Assembly (NCBI GenBank): GCA_026416955.1
Contig: JAOAEE010000039.1
Coordinates: 1 to 35,552 of the forward strand
From: Ignavibacteria bacterium
GTDB lineage: Bacteria; Bacteroidota; Ignavibacteria; Kapaibacteriales; UBA2268
Direction of reading: 5' to 3'
Length of the DNA stretch: 35,552 nucleotides
In this document: positions 17,109 through 26,147 of the stretch, in pieces
How the letters are laid out: each line of letters begins with the position of its first letter
Numbering within the stretch: position 1 is the first letter of the stretch
Notes under the pieces: generated by a model
What the model was told of the DNA's origin: nothing
Seen by the model: only the letters and a program-made list of their open reading frames with translations
Databases searched by the model: none
Translations under genes and position numbers: made by a program

Positions 17109-17876
17109 TTGTACAATAATTTTTCTGAGACTTTGGTATACTTTATTTCCGATGTGCATCTTGGTTACTTCTCGGGGGAACGAAATAAAGAATTGGAAAA
17201 TCTACTACTTTCTTTTTTTAACCAGGTTAGTTTAAATGCAAAAATTATTGCGATAATCGGAGACCTTTTCGATTTTTGGTTCGATTATAAAAAAGTTATT
17301 CCAAAGCACTTCTACAAAGTAGTTTCGAAACTTTCTGAATTGAAGGAAAAGGGAATAGAGATAGTTTATTTGATTGGAAATCACGATTTTGGACATTATG
17401 AGTTCTTTCGAAAAGAGCTTGGCATCGAGGTTTACGAAAAAGATTTAACATTAGAATTGTTTGGGAAAAAGTTCTATCTTTCGCACGGGGACGGAAAAAT
17501 CAAAAATGATTATGGTTATTCAGTTTTAAAATTTATTTTGCGCAATAAAGTTTCAAGATTTCTGTTTAGATTGGTTCATCCCGACCTTGGAATTTGGCTG
17601 GCTATGCGCTCTTCGAGAAAGAGTAGGGTCTACACGAATAAAAGGCAAAAAAAGAATTTCGATTCTTTATTTGAATTTGCAAAAAAGAAAATAGACGATG
17701 GGTACGATTTTGTCATTATGGGTCATTCACATAGGGCAGAATACAAAGAGTATAGACAAGGAATTTATGTAAATCTTGGCGATTGGTTGAGTGTGCCTCG
17801 GGTTGGTATTTTCGATGGGAATGGGTTTAAACTTTTGCAAGTCGAAGAATTAGTTAGAAACAACATAGAGGTGTAG
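17109..17876 (+). CDS. lpxH: UDP-2,3-diacylglucosamine diphosphatase LpxH
   Basis: LpxH cleaves UDP-2,3-diacylglucosamine to lipid X in lipid A synthesis at the cytoplasmic face of the inner membrane. The 255-residue calcineurin-like phosphoesterase has all metal motifs: D15 and H17 in ISDVHLG, D52 in GDLFDFW, N91-H92-D93 in GNHDFG, H126-G127-D128 in SHGDG and GHSH at 205-208. The start is a TTG at 17109; an in-frame stop at 17097-17099 rules out a longer form and no ATG precedes the conserved core. It shows that the organism makes a lipid A-containing outer membrane. It leads a plus-strand unit with a nitroreductase 2 nt downstream. Confidence 0.88.
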   Translation: MYNNFSETLVYFISDVHLGYFSGERNKELENLLLSFFNQVSLNAKIIAIIGDLFDFWFDYKKVIPKHFYKVVSKLSELKEKGIEIVYLIGNHDFGHYEFFRKELGIEVYEKDLTLELFGKKFYLSHGDGKIKNDYGYSVLKFILRNKVSRFLFRLVHPDLGIWLAMRSSRKSRVYTNKRQKKNFDSLFEFAKKKIDDGYDFVIMGHSHRAEYKEYRQGIYVNLGDWLSVPRVGIFDGNGFKLLQVEELVRNNIEV

Positions 17877-17878
17877 GA

Positions 17879-18394
17879 ATGGATGCTTTGGATGCAATTT
17901 TTCAGAGAAAAAGTGTAAGGAATTTCACGGGCGAGGAAGTCCCAAAAGAAAAGTTGGAATTACTTCTTCGCGCTGGAATGGCAGCACCATCGGCTGTAAA
18001 TATGCAACCTTGGGAGTTCATTTTAGTTACAAACAAAGAAACTTTGCAATCGATGGCAGATAACCTACCCTATGCAAAAATGATGAGTAAGGCAAGTGCT
18101 TGCATTTTGGTTTGCGCTATACCAGAATTAGCCCACCGCAAGTTGAAGGACTATGCGATTATTGATTGCTCTTGTGCTAGCCAAAACATTTTGATTGCTG
18201 CCGAGGCACTTGGTCTGGGCGCTGTTTGGACTGCCGTATTTCCTAATATCGACAGAATTGAGTTTGTTCGGAAACTACTTGGGGTTCCAAAAGACGTTAT
18301 CCCTTTGAATGCAATAGCAATTGGTATTCCGACTGGGGAAGACCAACCAAAAGATAAATACAAACCAGAAAAAATTCATTACGAAAAGTGGTAA
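17879..18394 (+). CDS. Nitroreductase-family FMN oxidoreductase
   Basis: This 171-residue, single-domain member of the nitroreductase family uses FMN and NAD(P)H. The N-terminal motif FQRKSVRNFTGEEVP binds the FMN phosphate, and AAPSAVNMQPWEF near residues 36-48 is the classic second motif. The C-terminal half has the GLGAVWTAVFP segment and the terminal GIPTGEDQPKDKY. The short length fits the minimal subfamily that works as a homodimer. The substrate cannot be read from the sequence. It sits 2 nt behind lpxH and 9 nt ahead of an exported hydrolase, which points to co-transcription but not to a shared pathway. Confidence 0.85.
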   Translation: MDALDAIFQRKSVRNFTGEEVPKEKLELLLRAGMAAPSAVNMQPWEFILVTNKETLQSMADNLPYAKMMSKASACILVCAIPELAHRKLKDYAIIDCSCASQNILIAAEALGLGAVWTAVFPNIDRIEFVRKLLGVPKDVIPLNAIAIGIPTGEDQPKDKYKPEKIHYEKW

Positions 18395-18403
18395 GAGATA
18401 AAT

Positions 18404-19816
18404 ATGCGAAAGTACTTCGTCTTGCTCGTTTTATTTCAATTGAATGTTTTTGCTTCCGAAACTCAGTTTTTGGGTTGTTGGATAGGGAAAATTGATATTA
18501 TTCAGCAAGTATTAGCAATAAAGATTTGTTTTAGTCTTGATTCAAATTCTAATTATGTTGGAAAAATAGATATTCCACAGCAAAATGCTTTCGGATTAAG
18601 TCTTTCCAATATAGAAGCTAAGAGAGATTCTATTAAGTTTGATTTGATAGTTAATGTTATGAACATTGCAAAATTCCACGGGAAGTTAGTAAATGCAAAT
18701 ACAGAAAGTGCAAAGATTGTTGGGACTTTTCGGCAAATGGGTTTAGTTGGAAAGTTCGAAGTAGAAAAATCTTTTGCTAATGATGAAGAACCAGAAGAAG
18801 ATACCACAATTTGTTACGAAGAGGAGGTAGAAATTCATAGTGGAGGGGTTAAACTTGCGGGCACTTTTTCGAGACCTATTGATTTGAATAAGTACCCAGT
18901 TGTTATATTTATCACTGGAAGTGGTTTGCAAAATCGGGACGAAGAAATATATGGCTTCAAGATATTCAAAAAAATATCTGATGAATTAATTAAGATTGGA
19001 ATTGCAACGCTAAGAATGGATGACCGTGGAGTTGGTGGTTCAACAACAATTCCGGGAACATCACCCACAACCTTCGATTTTGCGAATGATGTCGAGCAGA
19101 TGATAAATTATCTTAAAACACGAAAGGATATCGATACTGGTAAAATTTGCCTTTTAGGTCATAGTGAAGGAGCTATTGTAGCGTTTATTGTGGGTTCGCG
19201 AAATCCCAACATTCGATGTATTATAAGTATTGCCGGACCAACCATTCGCGGGGACAGTTTGATATTGGAGCAAATTTTGTTAGAAATGAAAAATCAAAAT
19301 GTTCCCGATTCTTTAATTCAAGAAACAATCCAAGACCAAATGGAAATATACAACATAGTTCGAAAGACACAAGATTATGAAAGAGCCAAAGAAATACTTC
19401 GAAAACAAGCAAAAAAACAATTGGAGTTTTATCCAGAAGAAATTTCCTCGCAAGTATCTAATATACTTATTGAAAGAAATATTCAAATGCAAATAGAATC
19501 GATACGCTCGGAATGGTTTAGAACATTTATCGACATTAACCCAATAGATTTTCTTTCGAAAATCAAATGCCCAACTTTATTAATTTTTGCCGAGAAAGAC
19601 CAGCAAGTTCCCCTTGAAAGTAACATTTCTAAATTTAGAAAGCATATCAAAAAGAAGAATTTTACAGTTGCTGTAATTCCAAATGCCAACCATCTTTTCC
19701 AGAAGTGTAAAACTGGACAAGTCTTTGAATATGGTATACTTCCTAAAAAGTTTGCTCCTAATTTCATAGAAACAATTTCGAATTGGCTTAGGTCCAATTT
19801 GCAGAACAAAAAATGA
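18404..19816 (+). CDS. Exported alpha/beta hydrolase (S33-like)
   Basis: This 470-residue protein has a signal peptide (MRKYFVLLVLFQLNVFAS, likely cut after the AS) and no lipobox, so it is probably periplasmic or outer-surface. Residues 20-125 form a beta-rich accessory domain (GTFRQMGLVGKFEVEK at its end) seen in many Bacteroidota hydrolases. The alpha/beta hydrolase fold follows, with nucleophile Ser254 in LGHSEGA, acid Asp399 in FAEKDQQVP and His430 in NANHLF. The DDRGVGGS loop near 206-213 supports the serine-peptidase/esterase S33-like group. The substrate is unknown. Its stop codon overlaps the start of the ATPase gene downstream (ATGA). Confidence 0.82.
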   Translation: MRKYFVLLVLFQLNVFASETQFLGCWIGKIDIIQQVLAIKICFSLDSNSNYVGKIDIPQQNAFGLSLSNIEAKRDSIKFDLIVNVMNIAKFHGKLVNANTESAKIVGTFRQMGLVGKFEVEKSFANDEEPEEDTTICYEEEVEIHSGGVKLAGTFSRPIDLNKYPVVIFITGSGLQNRDEEIYGFKIFKKISDELIKIGIATLRMDDRGVGGSTTIPGTSPTTFDFANDVEQMINYLKTRKDIDTGKICLLGHSEGAIVAFIVGSRNPNIRCIISIAGPTIRGDSLILEQILLEMKNQNVPDSLIQETIQDQMEIYNIVRKTQDYERAKEILRKQAKKQLEFYPEEISSQVSNILIERNIQMQIESIRSEWFRTFIDINPIDFLSKIKCPTLLIFAEKDQQVPLESNISKFRKHIKKKNFTVAVIPNANHLFQKCKTGQVFEYGILPKKFAPNFIETISNWLRSNLQNKK

Positions 19817-20886
19817 TGAATAAAATTGAACTGGTTGGAATTTGTAAAACTTTTGGTGATATTCCAGTATTAAAAGATATAACCTTCAGCGCAACTGAAG
19901 AGGATTTTTGTGTTTTAGTTGGTCCATCGGGTTGTGGGAAAACTACAATTTTGCGAATAATTGCTGGTTTGGAACAACCAACAAATGGAGAGATTTTTTT
20001 CAATGGAAATAAGTGGAACGAAGTTCCACCGGGGGAAAGAAATGTTGGGATGGTTTTTCAAAACTATGCACTATATCCCCATTTGTCTGTTTTCGAAAAT
20101 ATTTCGTTCCCTCTTTGGGTGAGAAGAGAAGACAAGAAGAGCATAGAAGAAAGGGTTCAGAAAGTTTCTATTATGTTGGGCTTAAAAGATAAGTTAGATA
20201 AAAAACCAAAAGAATTGTCGGGTGGGGAAAAACAACGGGTTGCCCTTGCTAGAGCAATAGTTCGTCAGCCGAATGTCTTTTTGTTCGACGAGCCATTGTC
20301 CAATCTGGACGCAAAACTTCGTGTTGTTATGAGAACTGAAATTGTAAATTTAGTTAAGGATTTACGCGTACCCGCTATTTATGTTACCCACGACCAGATA
20401 GAAGCCTTGACAATGGGAACAAAAATTGTTGTCTTGAAGGATGGGGAAATTCAGCAAGTCGGTTCACCAAATGATATTTACTACAAGCCAGCAAACACTT
20501 TTGTTGCAACTTTTATTGGTGTTCCACAAATGAATTTATTCGAGGGGGTCGTTCGCGATGGAGTTTTTTGTGAAAAAAATAGCTTATTTAAACTACCTTT
20601 ACCCGATAATTTGCCTTGTGATGGGGAGTTAATTATAGGAATTCGTCCAGAAGATTTTTTCATTGTTGATGAAAAGGATGCAAAAATCAAAACAGTTGTA
20701 AGAACTTATGAATACATTGGTTACGAAACCATTATTTATTTCGAACATTTTGGCAAATTGTTCTCTTTGCTTCTTCGAAAAGAACAACCCAAACCTACCT
20801 TGAACGACAAAATTTGTTTGGATTTTCCAGTAACTTCTATCCATTTCTTTTCTGGTAACGGCAAGCGAATAGAGTTCAATTCGTAA
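19813..20886 (+). CDS. ABC transporter ATP-binding protein, MalK/UgpC type
   Basis: This is the 357-residue ATPase subunit of an importer for sugars, sugar phosphates or similar solutes. Walker A GPSGCGKTT spans 37-45, the Q-loop is VFQNYALYPH (Gln83), the signature LSGGEKQR starts at 135, Walker B is VFLFDEP and the switch His is in YVTHDQIEAL (193). A C-terminal TOBE/OB-like domain (about 235-357, including IGIRPEDF) marks the MalK/UgpC/PotA branch. The start overlaps the hydrolase stop by 4 nt. No permease or solute-binding protein gene is present in the window, so it either serves a remote transporter or is shared by several. Confidence 0.88.
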   Translation: MMNKIELVGICKTFGDIPVLKDITFSATEEDFCVLVGPSGCGKTTILRIIAGLEQPTNGEIFFNGNKWNEVPPGERNVGMVFQNYALYPHLSVFENISFPLWVRREDKKSIEERVQKVSIMLGLKDKLDKKPKELSGGEKQRVALARAIVRQPNVFLFDEPLSNLDAKLRVVMRTEIVNLVKDLRVPAIYVTHDQIEALTMGTKIVVLKDGEIQQVGSPNDIYYKPANTFVATFIGVPQMNLFEGVVRDGVFCEKNSLFKLPLPDNLPCDGELIIGIRPEDFFIVDEKDAKIKTVVRTYEYIGYETIIYFEHFGKLFSLLLRKEQPKPTLNDKICLDFPVTSIHFFSGNGKRIEFNS

Positions 20887-21032
20887 AACAAAAAAGTACA
20901 ATTCAAAAACATAATATCTTTTCCCAAGTCCCTTTTTTTTATAATTTAAAGTTGGATTAGTTGGTTTTTGCCAAACTCGACTTATCTTTACTTTTTTTGT
21001 TAAATTACTATTTGTTAACAAGGGTGTTTAGT

Positions 21033-21494
21033 ATGTTGTATAAGAAGTCTTTATTTTTATTATGGTTAATGATTATTTGTTTCTATGGATGTAGAACAAA
21101 TCGTTTCGAACAAGAAATCATTTTTAGTGAACTTGCTCCAAAACCTATTGGTCCATATAGCCAAGCAATAAAAGTCGGGAAATTTGTATTCGTCTCGGGC
21201 CAAATTGGTATTAATCCACTTGATGGACAAATCCCGGAACGCGTAGAAGACCAATTTATGCAGATAATGGAAAATCTAAAAAATATTCTTGCAGCGGGAA
21301 AATCAGACCTATCGAAGGTTGTAAAGGTTACTATTTACTTGAAGGATATGAACGATTTTGAGAAAATAAACAAAATTTACTCTTCATACTTTAAAGAAAA
21401 GTATCCAGCACGCGAAACGGTGGAAGTCTCTCGACTTCCGAAAGATGCAAAAGTCGAAATTTCGGTAATAGCAATTTTGGGAAAAAGAAAGTGA
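21033..21494 (+). CDS. RidA-family protein with lipoprotein signal
   Basis: RidA enzymes hydrolyse reactive enamine/imine intermediates and are normally cytosolic, about 128 residues long. This 153-residue protein carries an extra N-terminus: a basic start, a hydrophobic stretch and a lipobox-like FYGC with Cys20, so the mature enzyme would be membrane-anchored outside the cytoplasm. The RidA core is intact: PIGPYSQA, VSGQIGINP, then YPARETVEVSRLP with the key Arg127 and KVEISVIA with Glu142, matching R105 and E120 of E. coli RidA. The ATG at 21033 has AAGGGTG 6 nt upstream, which supports it over an in-frame upstream ATG at 20961. Its stop codon directly abuts the stop of convergent argS. 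Confidence 0.85.
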   Translation: MLYKKSLFLLWLMIICFYGCRTNRFEQEIIFSELAPKPIGPYSQAIKVGKFVFVSGQIGINPLDGQIPERVEDQFMQIMENLKNILAAGKSDLSKVVKVTIYLKDMNDFEKINKIYSSYFKEKYPARETVEVSRLPKDAKVEISVIAILGKRK

Positions 21495-23141
21495 TTACAT
21501 TCTTGTGGGCGCAGATACTCCAAGAATAGTTAACCCGTTTTTTAGAATTGTTTGCGTTACCTTTGCCAATTTAAAGCGAGCCGATAGTATTGGTTCCTCG
21601 CTTCCAATTATACGGCAATTATGGTAAAAAGTGTGGAAAGCAGTAGCAAGGTCGTATAAATAATCGGCAAGAATCTGTGGTTCGAACTTTTCAGCAGCGA
21701 TTTCTATGACTTCTGGAAAACGTCTTTGCACTTTGATTAAATTCAATTCTTGGGGATGTTCGAGACAAGTTGTATTAGCTTCAAAATTGAATTCAATACC
21801 TCTTTCTTTGGCAGTATCGAAAATAGAGCAAATTCGAGCATATGCATATTGTAGGTAGTAAACTGGATTTTTTTCGCTTTGTTCGCGTGCAAGGCCTAAG
21901 TCGAATTCAAGATGTGACGAAACATTTCGCATTAAAAAGAAGAAGCGAACAACATCGGGGCCGACTTCAGATATCAACTCGTCGAGTGTGTAACTTCGTC
22001 CACTTCGTTTCGACATTTTTACTTGCTCGCCGTTTTCAGTAAGTGTTACGAACTGATGGAAGACAACTTTTACTTTCGAAGTGTCGTAGCCAAGAGCGCC
22101 AAGCCCAGCAATAACATCGGGAACAGTTGCTATATGGTCCGAACCAAGAATGTCGACAATTAAGTCGAACCCACGCTCGAACTTGTCGCGGTGGTAAGCA
22201 ATGTCGGGAAGACGATATGTTGGCTCGCCAGAGGATTTAACAATCACCCGGTCTTCGGTAAGACCAAGTTTAGTAAAAGCTAGCCAAAGAGCACCATCTT
22301 TTTGGTAAACCAACCCTTTTTGTTTCAAAATATCGATGACTTCATTTATTTTCCCGGTAGAATAAAGAGTGTCTTCGTTAAAGAACAAATCGTGGCGAAT
22401 GTTCAATTTTTCCAAAGTAGAGCGAATTTTTTCAAAGCACCAATTTTCGCCGTATTTTTTAAAAAATTCCAAATTTTCCGCAGTTTCAACTTTGTATTGG
22501 TCACCGAATTTTTCGGCAATTTCTTTTGCAATATCTTTGATATAGTCTCCGAAGTAACCATCCTCTGGAAATGGAAATTCCTCTTCCCCGAGCAATTGTC
22601 GGTATCGGGCATAAATCGAACGAGCGAGAATCTGCATTTGGCGTCCAGCATTGTTGAAGTAATACTCTCGGGTTACATCGTAGCCAAGCCATTGGTAAAG
22701 GTTGGCAATACTATCACCGATACAAGCGTTGCGGCCGTGCCCAAGGTGTAGCAAACCAGTTGGGTTGGCGCTAACATATTCGACATTCACTTTGCGATTA
22801 CTTCCTTTACTCGATTTTCCGTAATTTTCTCCAAGATTGAACATTCTTTCCAGTTCTTGGGTAAAGAAAAGATTGCTTAGTTTAATATTAATAAAACCGG
22901 GTCCATCGACAGAAATTTTATCGATTAAATTGGGGTCAAAAGATAATTTCGAAGTAATATCTTCGGCAATTTTCCTAGGATTTTCTTTTTTTTCTTTTCC
23001 AATGAGCAAAGCAATATTCGTGGCAATGTCGCCAAATTGTTCATTCCTTGGTTGTTCAAAGCGAATTTTATTTACAAAATTCTCGAAACCAAGTTCTTTC
23101 AATGTATTTTCAAATGCTTTTTGTATAAATTCAGGTTCCAT
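21495..23141 (-). CDS. argS: Arginyl-tRNA synthetase
   Basis: This class I synthetase charges tRNA-Arg. The 548-residue protein has the N-terminal Add-1 domain, VEYVSANPTG leading into the HIGH motif HLGHGR, the KMSKS-equivalent VKMSKRSGRSYTL and a C-terminal DALR anticodon-binding domain. Residues are conserved throughout and the length is normal. The ATG at 23141 lies inside the last codons of rsfS (11-nt overlap), so translation is probably coupled. The stop codon abuts the stop of convergent ridA-like with no base between them, leaving no room for a terminator. Confidence 0.96.
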   Translation of the reverse strand: MEPEFIQKAFENTLKELGFENFVNKIRFEQPRNEQFGDIATNIALLIGKEKKENPRKIAEDITSKLSFDPNLIDKISVDGPGFINIKLSNLFFTQELERMFNLGENYGKSSKGSNRKVNVEYVSANPTGLLHLGHGRNACIGDSIANLYQWLGYDVTREYYFNNAGRQMQILARSIYARYRQLLGEEEFPFPEDGYFGDYIKDIAKEIAEKFGDQYKVETAENLEFFKKYGENWCFEKIRSTLEKLNIRHDLFFNEDTLYSTGKINEVIDILKQKGLVYQKDGALWLAFTKLGLTEDRVIVKSSGEPTYRLPDIAYHRDKFERGFDLIVDILGSDHIATVPDVIAGLGALGYDTSKVKVVFHQFVTLTENGEQVKMSKRSGRSYTLDELISEVGPDVVRFFFLMRNVSSHLEFDLGLAREQSEKNPVYYLQYAYARICSIFDTAKERGIEFNFEANTTCLEHPQELNLIKVQRRFPEVIEIAAEKFEPQILADYLYDLATAFHTFYHNCRIIGSEEPILSARFKLAKVTQTILKNGLTILGVSAPTRM

Positions 23142-23574
23142 AACTTTCTACATTAATATTTTCAAGTTCGTAAAGAAATTTTGTTTTGTTGCGAATAGGA
23201 ACAAGGCGTCCACTTTCACTTAATTTGTAGAAATTCCCGTCGCTCCATAACCTTTCTATACTGTAAAATTTTCGTGCTTGGTAATGGAATATGTGGAATA
23301 CTATATCGAAGAAATCCAGTAAAATCCAATACGACGAATTAATTCCTTCGACTTTTGGTTTGGGCATCTTTTCTTTTTTGCATCTTAAATCCACTTCGTC
23401 CACAATTGCTCTCATCTGGACATCAGATTCGCAAGAGCAGATAACAAAAAAATCTGTGGGGGCAAATTCAATTTCGGTTAGGTCGATAATAACAATATCT
23501 TTTCCGATTTTTTCGAGTGCAACTTTTGCACACCATTTCGCAAGTTCTTTAGAAGTAATAACTTTACCTTTCAA
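23131..23574 (-). CDS. rsfS: Ribosomal silencing factor RsfS
   Basis: RsfS (Iojap/DUF143) binds L14 on the 50S subunit and blocks subunit joining when nutrients are short. The 147-residue protein has the family core DIVIIDLTEIEFAPTDFFVICSCESDVQMRAI, then KVEGINSSYWILLDFFDIVFHIF, where the usual E-G-x3-x-W-x-L-D-x-G/D-D-V-x-V-H-x-F pattern is clear. The tail RKFYSIERLWSDG is the usual Y-x-L-E-x-L-W end. A 25-residue extension follows the domain. It lies between a LytR_C-like gene (39 nt upstream) and argS (overlapping downstream). Confidence 0.93.
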   Translation of the reverse strand: MKGKVITSKELAKWCAKVALEKIGKDIVIIDLTEIEFAPTDFFVICSCESDVQMRAIVDEVDLRCKKEKMPKPKVEGINSSYWILLDFFDIVFHIFHYQARKFYSIERLWSDGNFYKLSESGRLVPIRNKTKFLYELENINVESYGT

Positions 23575-23613
23575 TAATTTTCCCTCGTTTATTAAACAAA
23601 GACTATTGACGAA

Positions 23614-24048
23614 CTAATTTTTAAATGGTTTTATTAACTTGTAATCTTTTCCAATTATAATAATTACATCTGAACTAATTTCTTCTTGCTTTATGATGTT
23701 CTCCGGGCCTAGATTAATCAACTTGGATATATATTCTGCAAGAGGAAAACCATCCGATTTTGTTAGAATATGTGTTTTGGAAACTAAGGAATCGCTATTT
23801 TTAACATTCGAAACATTAATTTCGAAGGTCTTTAAAAACAGCTTCATCTCCTTTGCCAAACCAAAAACTTCGGTTCCATTGAGTATGGTAACAGTTTTGC
23901 CAAAGAGTATTTTATCTTCTTTGTTGGGTTCCTCGGAACTACTTGGGGTGAAATGTTTAACATAAATAGATACCCCAAAAAGTGCTAAAATAAATAAACT
24001 AAAAAAAATTGTTGCAAAAAAGAAAATATTTTTTATTTTGGTATACAT
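23614..24048 (-). CDS. Membrane-anchored LytR_C-domain protein
   Basis: This 144-residue protein has one N-terminal transmembrane segment (about residues 9-30), a short Ser/Glu linker and a C-terminal domain starting VTILNGTEVFGLAKEMKLFLK. That opening is typical of the LytR cell-envelope C-terminal domain, which usually occurs alone or behind an LCP domain. No LCP catalytic domain is present. Orientation is probably N-in with the domain outside the cytoplasm. It is first in the rsfS-argS unit and divergent from guanine deaminase with a 42-nt gap. The family call rests on recall of the motif; the function is unknown. Confidence 0.6.
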   Translation of the reverse strand: MYTKIKNIFFFATIFFSLFILALFGVSIYVKHFTPSSSEEPNKEDKILFGKTVTILNGTEVFGLAKEMKLFLKTFEINVSNVKNSDSLVSKTHILTKSDGFPLAEYISKLINLGPENIIKQEEISSDVIIIIGKDYKLIKPFKN

Positions 24049-24090
24049 AAATTTCGAATTTAAACATATTTTTTTTCTCAGAGGTCAAAA

Positions 24091-25401
24091 ATGGTTAAGA
24101 AGCAATTAACTGGTATTATTATCAATCCAAAAGAAAATGGCAATGTAGAGTTGGTCCAAAATGGTTTAGTTGAATTTGATAGCGAAACTGGAAAGATATT
24201 AAAAGTGGGCAAATCGAAAGAAAAATCAAAGAAGGAGTTGGCAAAGGAGGAGTTTATAATTATTCCCGGGTTGGTCGATTTACATAGTCATATTCCACAA
24301 CTTCCGGGAGTAGCAAAGAACGCAGATGAACTATTGCCCTGGTTGAAAAACCATATTTTCCCATTAGAAGTAAAATTTTCCGATTTAGAATATGCAGCAA
24401 GAGTTTCGAAATTCTTTTTTACCGAAGCAATAAGTTTAGGAACCACAACAATCGTTGCCTATGCTTCGGTCCACAAGGAAGCAACCGATGTTGCCTTCGA
24501 AGTCGCCAAGGAAATGGGTATTCGTGCGTTTATCGGAAAAGTTATGATGGATAGGGACTTAAAGAGGTATCCAGAGGAACTACCTTTGATGTCGCGTAAC
24601 ATTAAAGATTCACTCGACCTTGCAAAGAAATGGCATAATTCAAACAACGGAATGCTGCAGTACATTTTTTCGCCGCGTTTTGCAGCATCGTGTACAATGA
24701 AATTGCTCGAAAAAACTGCTGCTATTGCAAAAGAAGGAGATTTTTTTATTCAAACCCACCTTGCGGAAAATCAAAGCGAAGTAAAATTTATCAAGTCGCT
24801 ATTCGAAAGAGAACGACACCGTGTTCCAACAAATACGCATATTTTCAAAAAGAGTGATATTTTAGGGGAAAAAACCTTGTTGGCTCATTGTTTGTATCTT
24901 TCAACGCCAGAATTGCTATTGATACAAGAAAGTGGTTCCAAGATAATTCATTGCCCAACTTCTAATATTTTTCTTCAAAGTGGTTTTATGCCGCTTCGTC
25001 GGTACGAATCCTACGATATTCCCATTGGATTTGGAACTGATGTTGCTGGCGGCTATTCTCTTTCTATGTTTAATTGTATGCGGGATGCAATTGAAACTAC
25101 TAAGATTGTAAATCTAATTAACGACAATAGACCTCAGCCTTTCTTAACCCCCCAAGAAGCCTTTTGGAAAGCAACTCTTGGTGGCGCCAAAATTTTGAAT
25201 CTCGACTCGAAAATTGGTTCAATTGAAATTGGTAAAGAAGCAGACTTAGTTGTAATCAAACCCGAACCTCATTTTAAATTTTATAACAACACTGATGATG
25301 TTGAAAGTATTCTGGAAAATTTAATCTATTTACCCCATACTTATAAAATAGTTAATGTTTTTATTGCGGGAAAAGATAGGTTTATTAAAAATACCAATTA
25401 A
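24091..25401 (+). CDS. guaD: Guanine deaminase (amidohydrolase family)
   Basis: The predicted activity is conversion of guanine to xanthine in purine catabolism or salvage. The 436-residue amidohydrolase has the metal motif GLVDLHSHIPQ, followed by the guanine-deaminase-like ELLPWLKNHIFPLE. It continues with IQTHLAENQSEV (metal His), LLAHCLYLS, IIHCPTSNIFLQSGF and FGTDVAGGYSLSMF, where the Asp is the last ligand. The DVAGGYS stretch and the order of motifs fit guanine deaminase better than chlorohydrolases or cytosine deaminase. AGAGGT lies before the ATG. The first 70 residues form the usual beta composite domain. The stop is 4 nt from the convergent bshB1 stop. Confidence 0.82.
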   Translation: MVKKQLTGIIINPKENGNVELVQNGLVEFDSETGKILKVGKSKEKSKKELAKEEFIIIPGLVDLHSHIPQLPGVAKNADELLPWLKNHIFPLEVKFSDLEYAARVSKFFFTEAISLGTTTIVAYASVHKEATDVAFEVAKEMGIRAFIGKVMMDRDLKRYPEELPLMSRNIKDSLDLAKKWHNSNNGMLQYIFSPRFAASCTMKLLEKTAAIAKEGDFFIQTHLAENQSEVKFIKSLFERERHRVPTNTHIFKKSDILGEKTLLAHCLYLSTPELLLIQESGSKIIHCPTSNIFLQSGFMPLRRYESYDIPIGFGTDVAGGYSLSMFNCMRDAIETTKIVNLINDNRPQPFLTPQEAFWKATLGGAKILNLDSKIGSIEIGKEADLVVIKPEPHFKFYNNTDDVESILENLIYLPHTYKIVNVFIAGKDRFIKNTN

Positions 25402-25405
25402 CAAA

Positions 25406-26146
25406 TTACAGCAATTTTGATAGACTGGCAATTCCAATTGGTTCGACCGATAGAAAAGCTTCTGCGTATTTGAAACCTACAAGAGTTCCAAAATATCTTG
25501 CACGCGCTTCCAGTTCATCGAAAAATTCTGGACGCGATAGTCTTGTTGTCGGTTCGTTTGGGTTTGATTTTCCTTCCACATATACTTGCGAAATGTAGCA
25601 ACGAATTGCTTCTAACTTTGCTTGGTATACATCTGTAATGTCGACATAGAAACTTGCTTTTTCTTGGAAAGGATAGCTTTGCATATAACAATACATTTTT
25701 CGAATTCTCCAAGGGTCTTGGGGTATACCATTCTCTTCGGTGACTATTTTTCGCAGTCCACTTAAGAACATAGCTTTTCGGACGATTTGATTTAAGGACT
25801 CGTGGTCTGGATGTCGCTCGAAAGGTGGGCTCAGAAGAACTATTTTTGGTCGGTACTTTCGAATAACCTTTATCACTTTATTGATTGTTTCTCTTGTGGG
25901 AAATGTAAAACCATCGGGTAGTTCCAAGTTTTCTCGAAATTTTGCGCCTAAAATTTTTCGGGCTTCTTCTGCTTCTCTTTGTCTATCTTGGACAGTGCCT
26001 CTTGTTCCAAGTTCTCCCAACGACATATCGACAATTGCTACCCTTGCACCTTCTTGGGCAAACTTAATAATTGAACCACCGCAAGCAATTTCTACATCGT
26101 CGGGATGTGACCCAAACGCAAGTAAATCTACCTCAAATTCATTCAT
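25406..26146 (-). CDS. bshB1: Bacillithiol biosynthesis deacetylase BshB1
   Basis: BshB1 removes the acetyl group from GlcNAc-malate in bacillithiol synthesis. The 246-residue protein is a zinc LmbE/PIG-L-type deacetylase with metal motifs SHPDDVE near residue 13 and RHPDH near 113. The BshB1-specific stretches MSLGELGTRGT and REAEEARKILG are present, followed by ENLELPDG. It separates from mycothiol-type MshB by length and by these motifs. It indicates that this lineage uses bacillithiol as its low-molecular-weight thiol; bshA and bshC are not in the window. It lies one base behind rpiB. Confidence 0.9.
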   Translation of the reverse strand: MNEFEVDLLAFGSHPDDVEIACGGSIIKFAQEGARVAIVDMSLGELGTRGTVQDRQREAEEARKILGAKFRENLELPDGFTFPTRETINKVIKVIRKYRPKIVLLSPPFERHPDHESLNQIVRKAMFLSGLRKIVTEENGIPQDPWRIRKMYCYMQSYPFQEKASFYVDITDVYQAKLEAIRCYISQVYVEGKSNPNEPTTRLSRPEFFDELEARARYFGTLVGFKYAEAFLSVEPIGIASLSKLL

Positions 26147-26147
26147 A

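Noticed and set aside
20959-20977. Hairpin AGTTGG/CCAAACT between the ATPase and RidA genes as a terminator
   Set aside because: The stem is short with a bulge and the bases after it are not a T-run.
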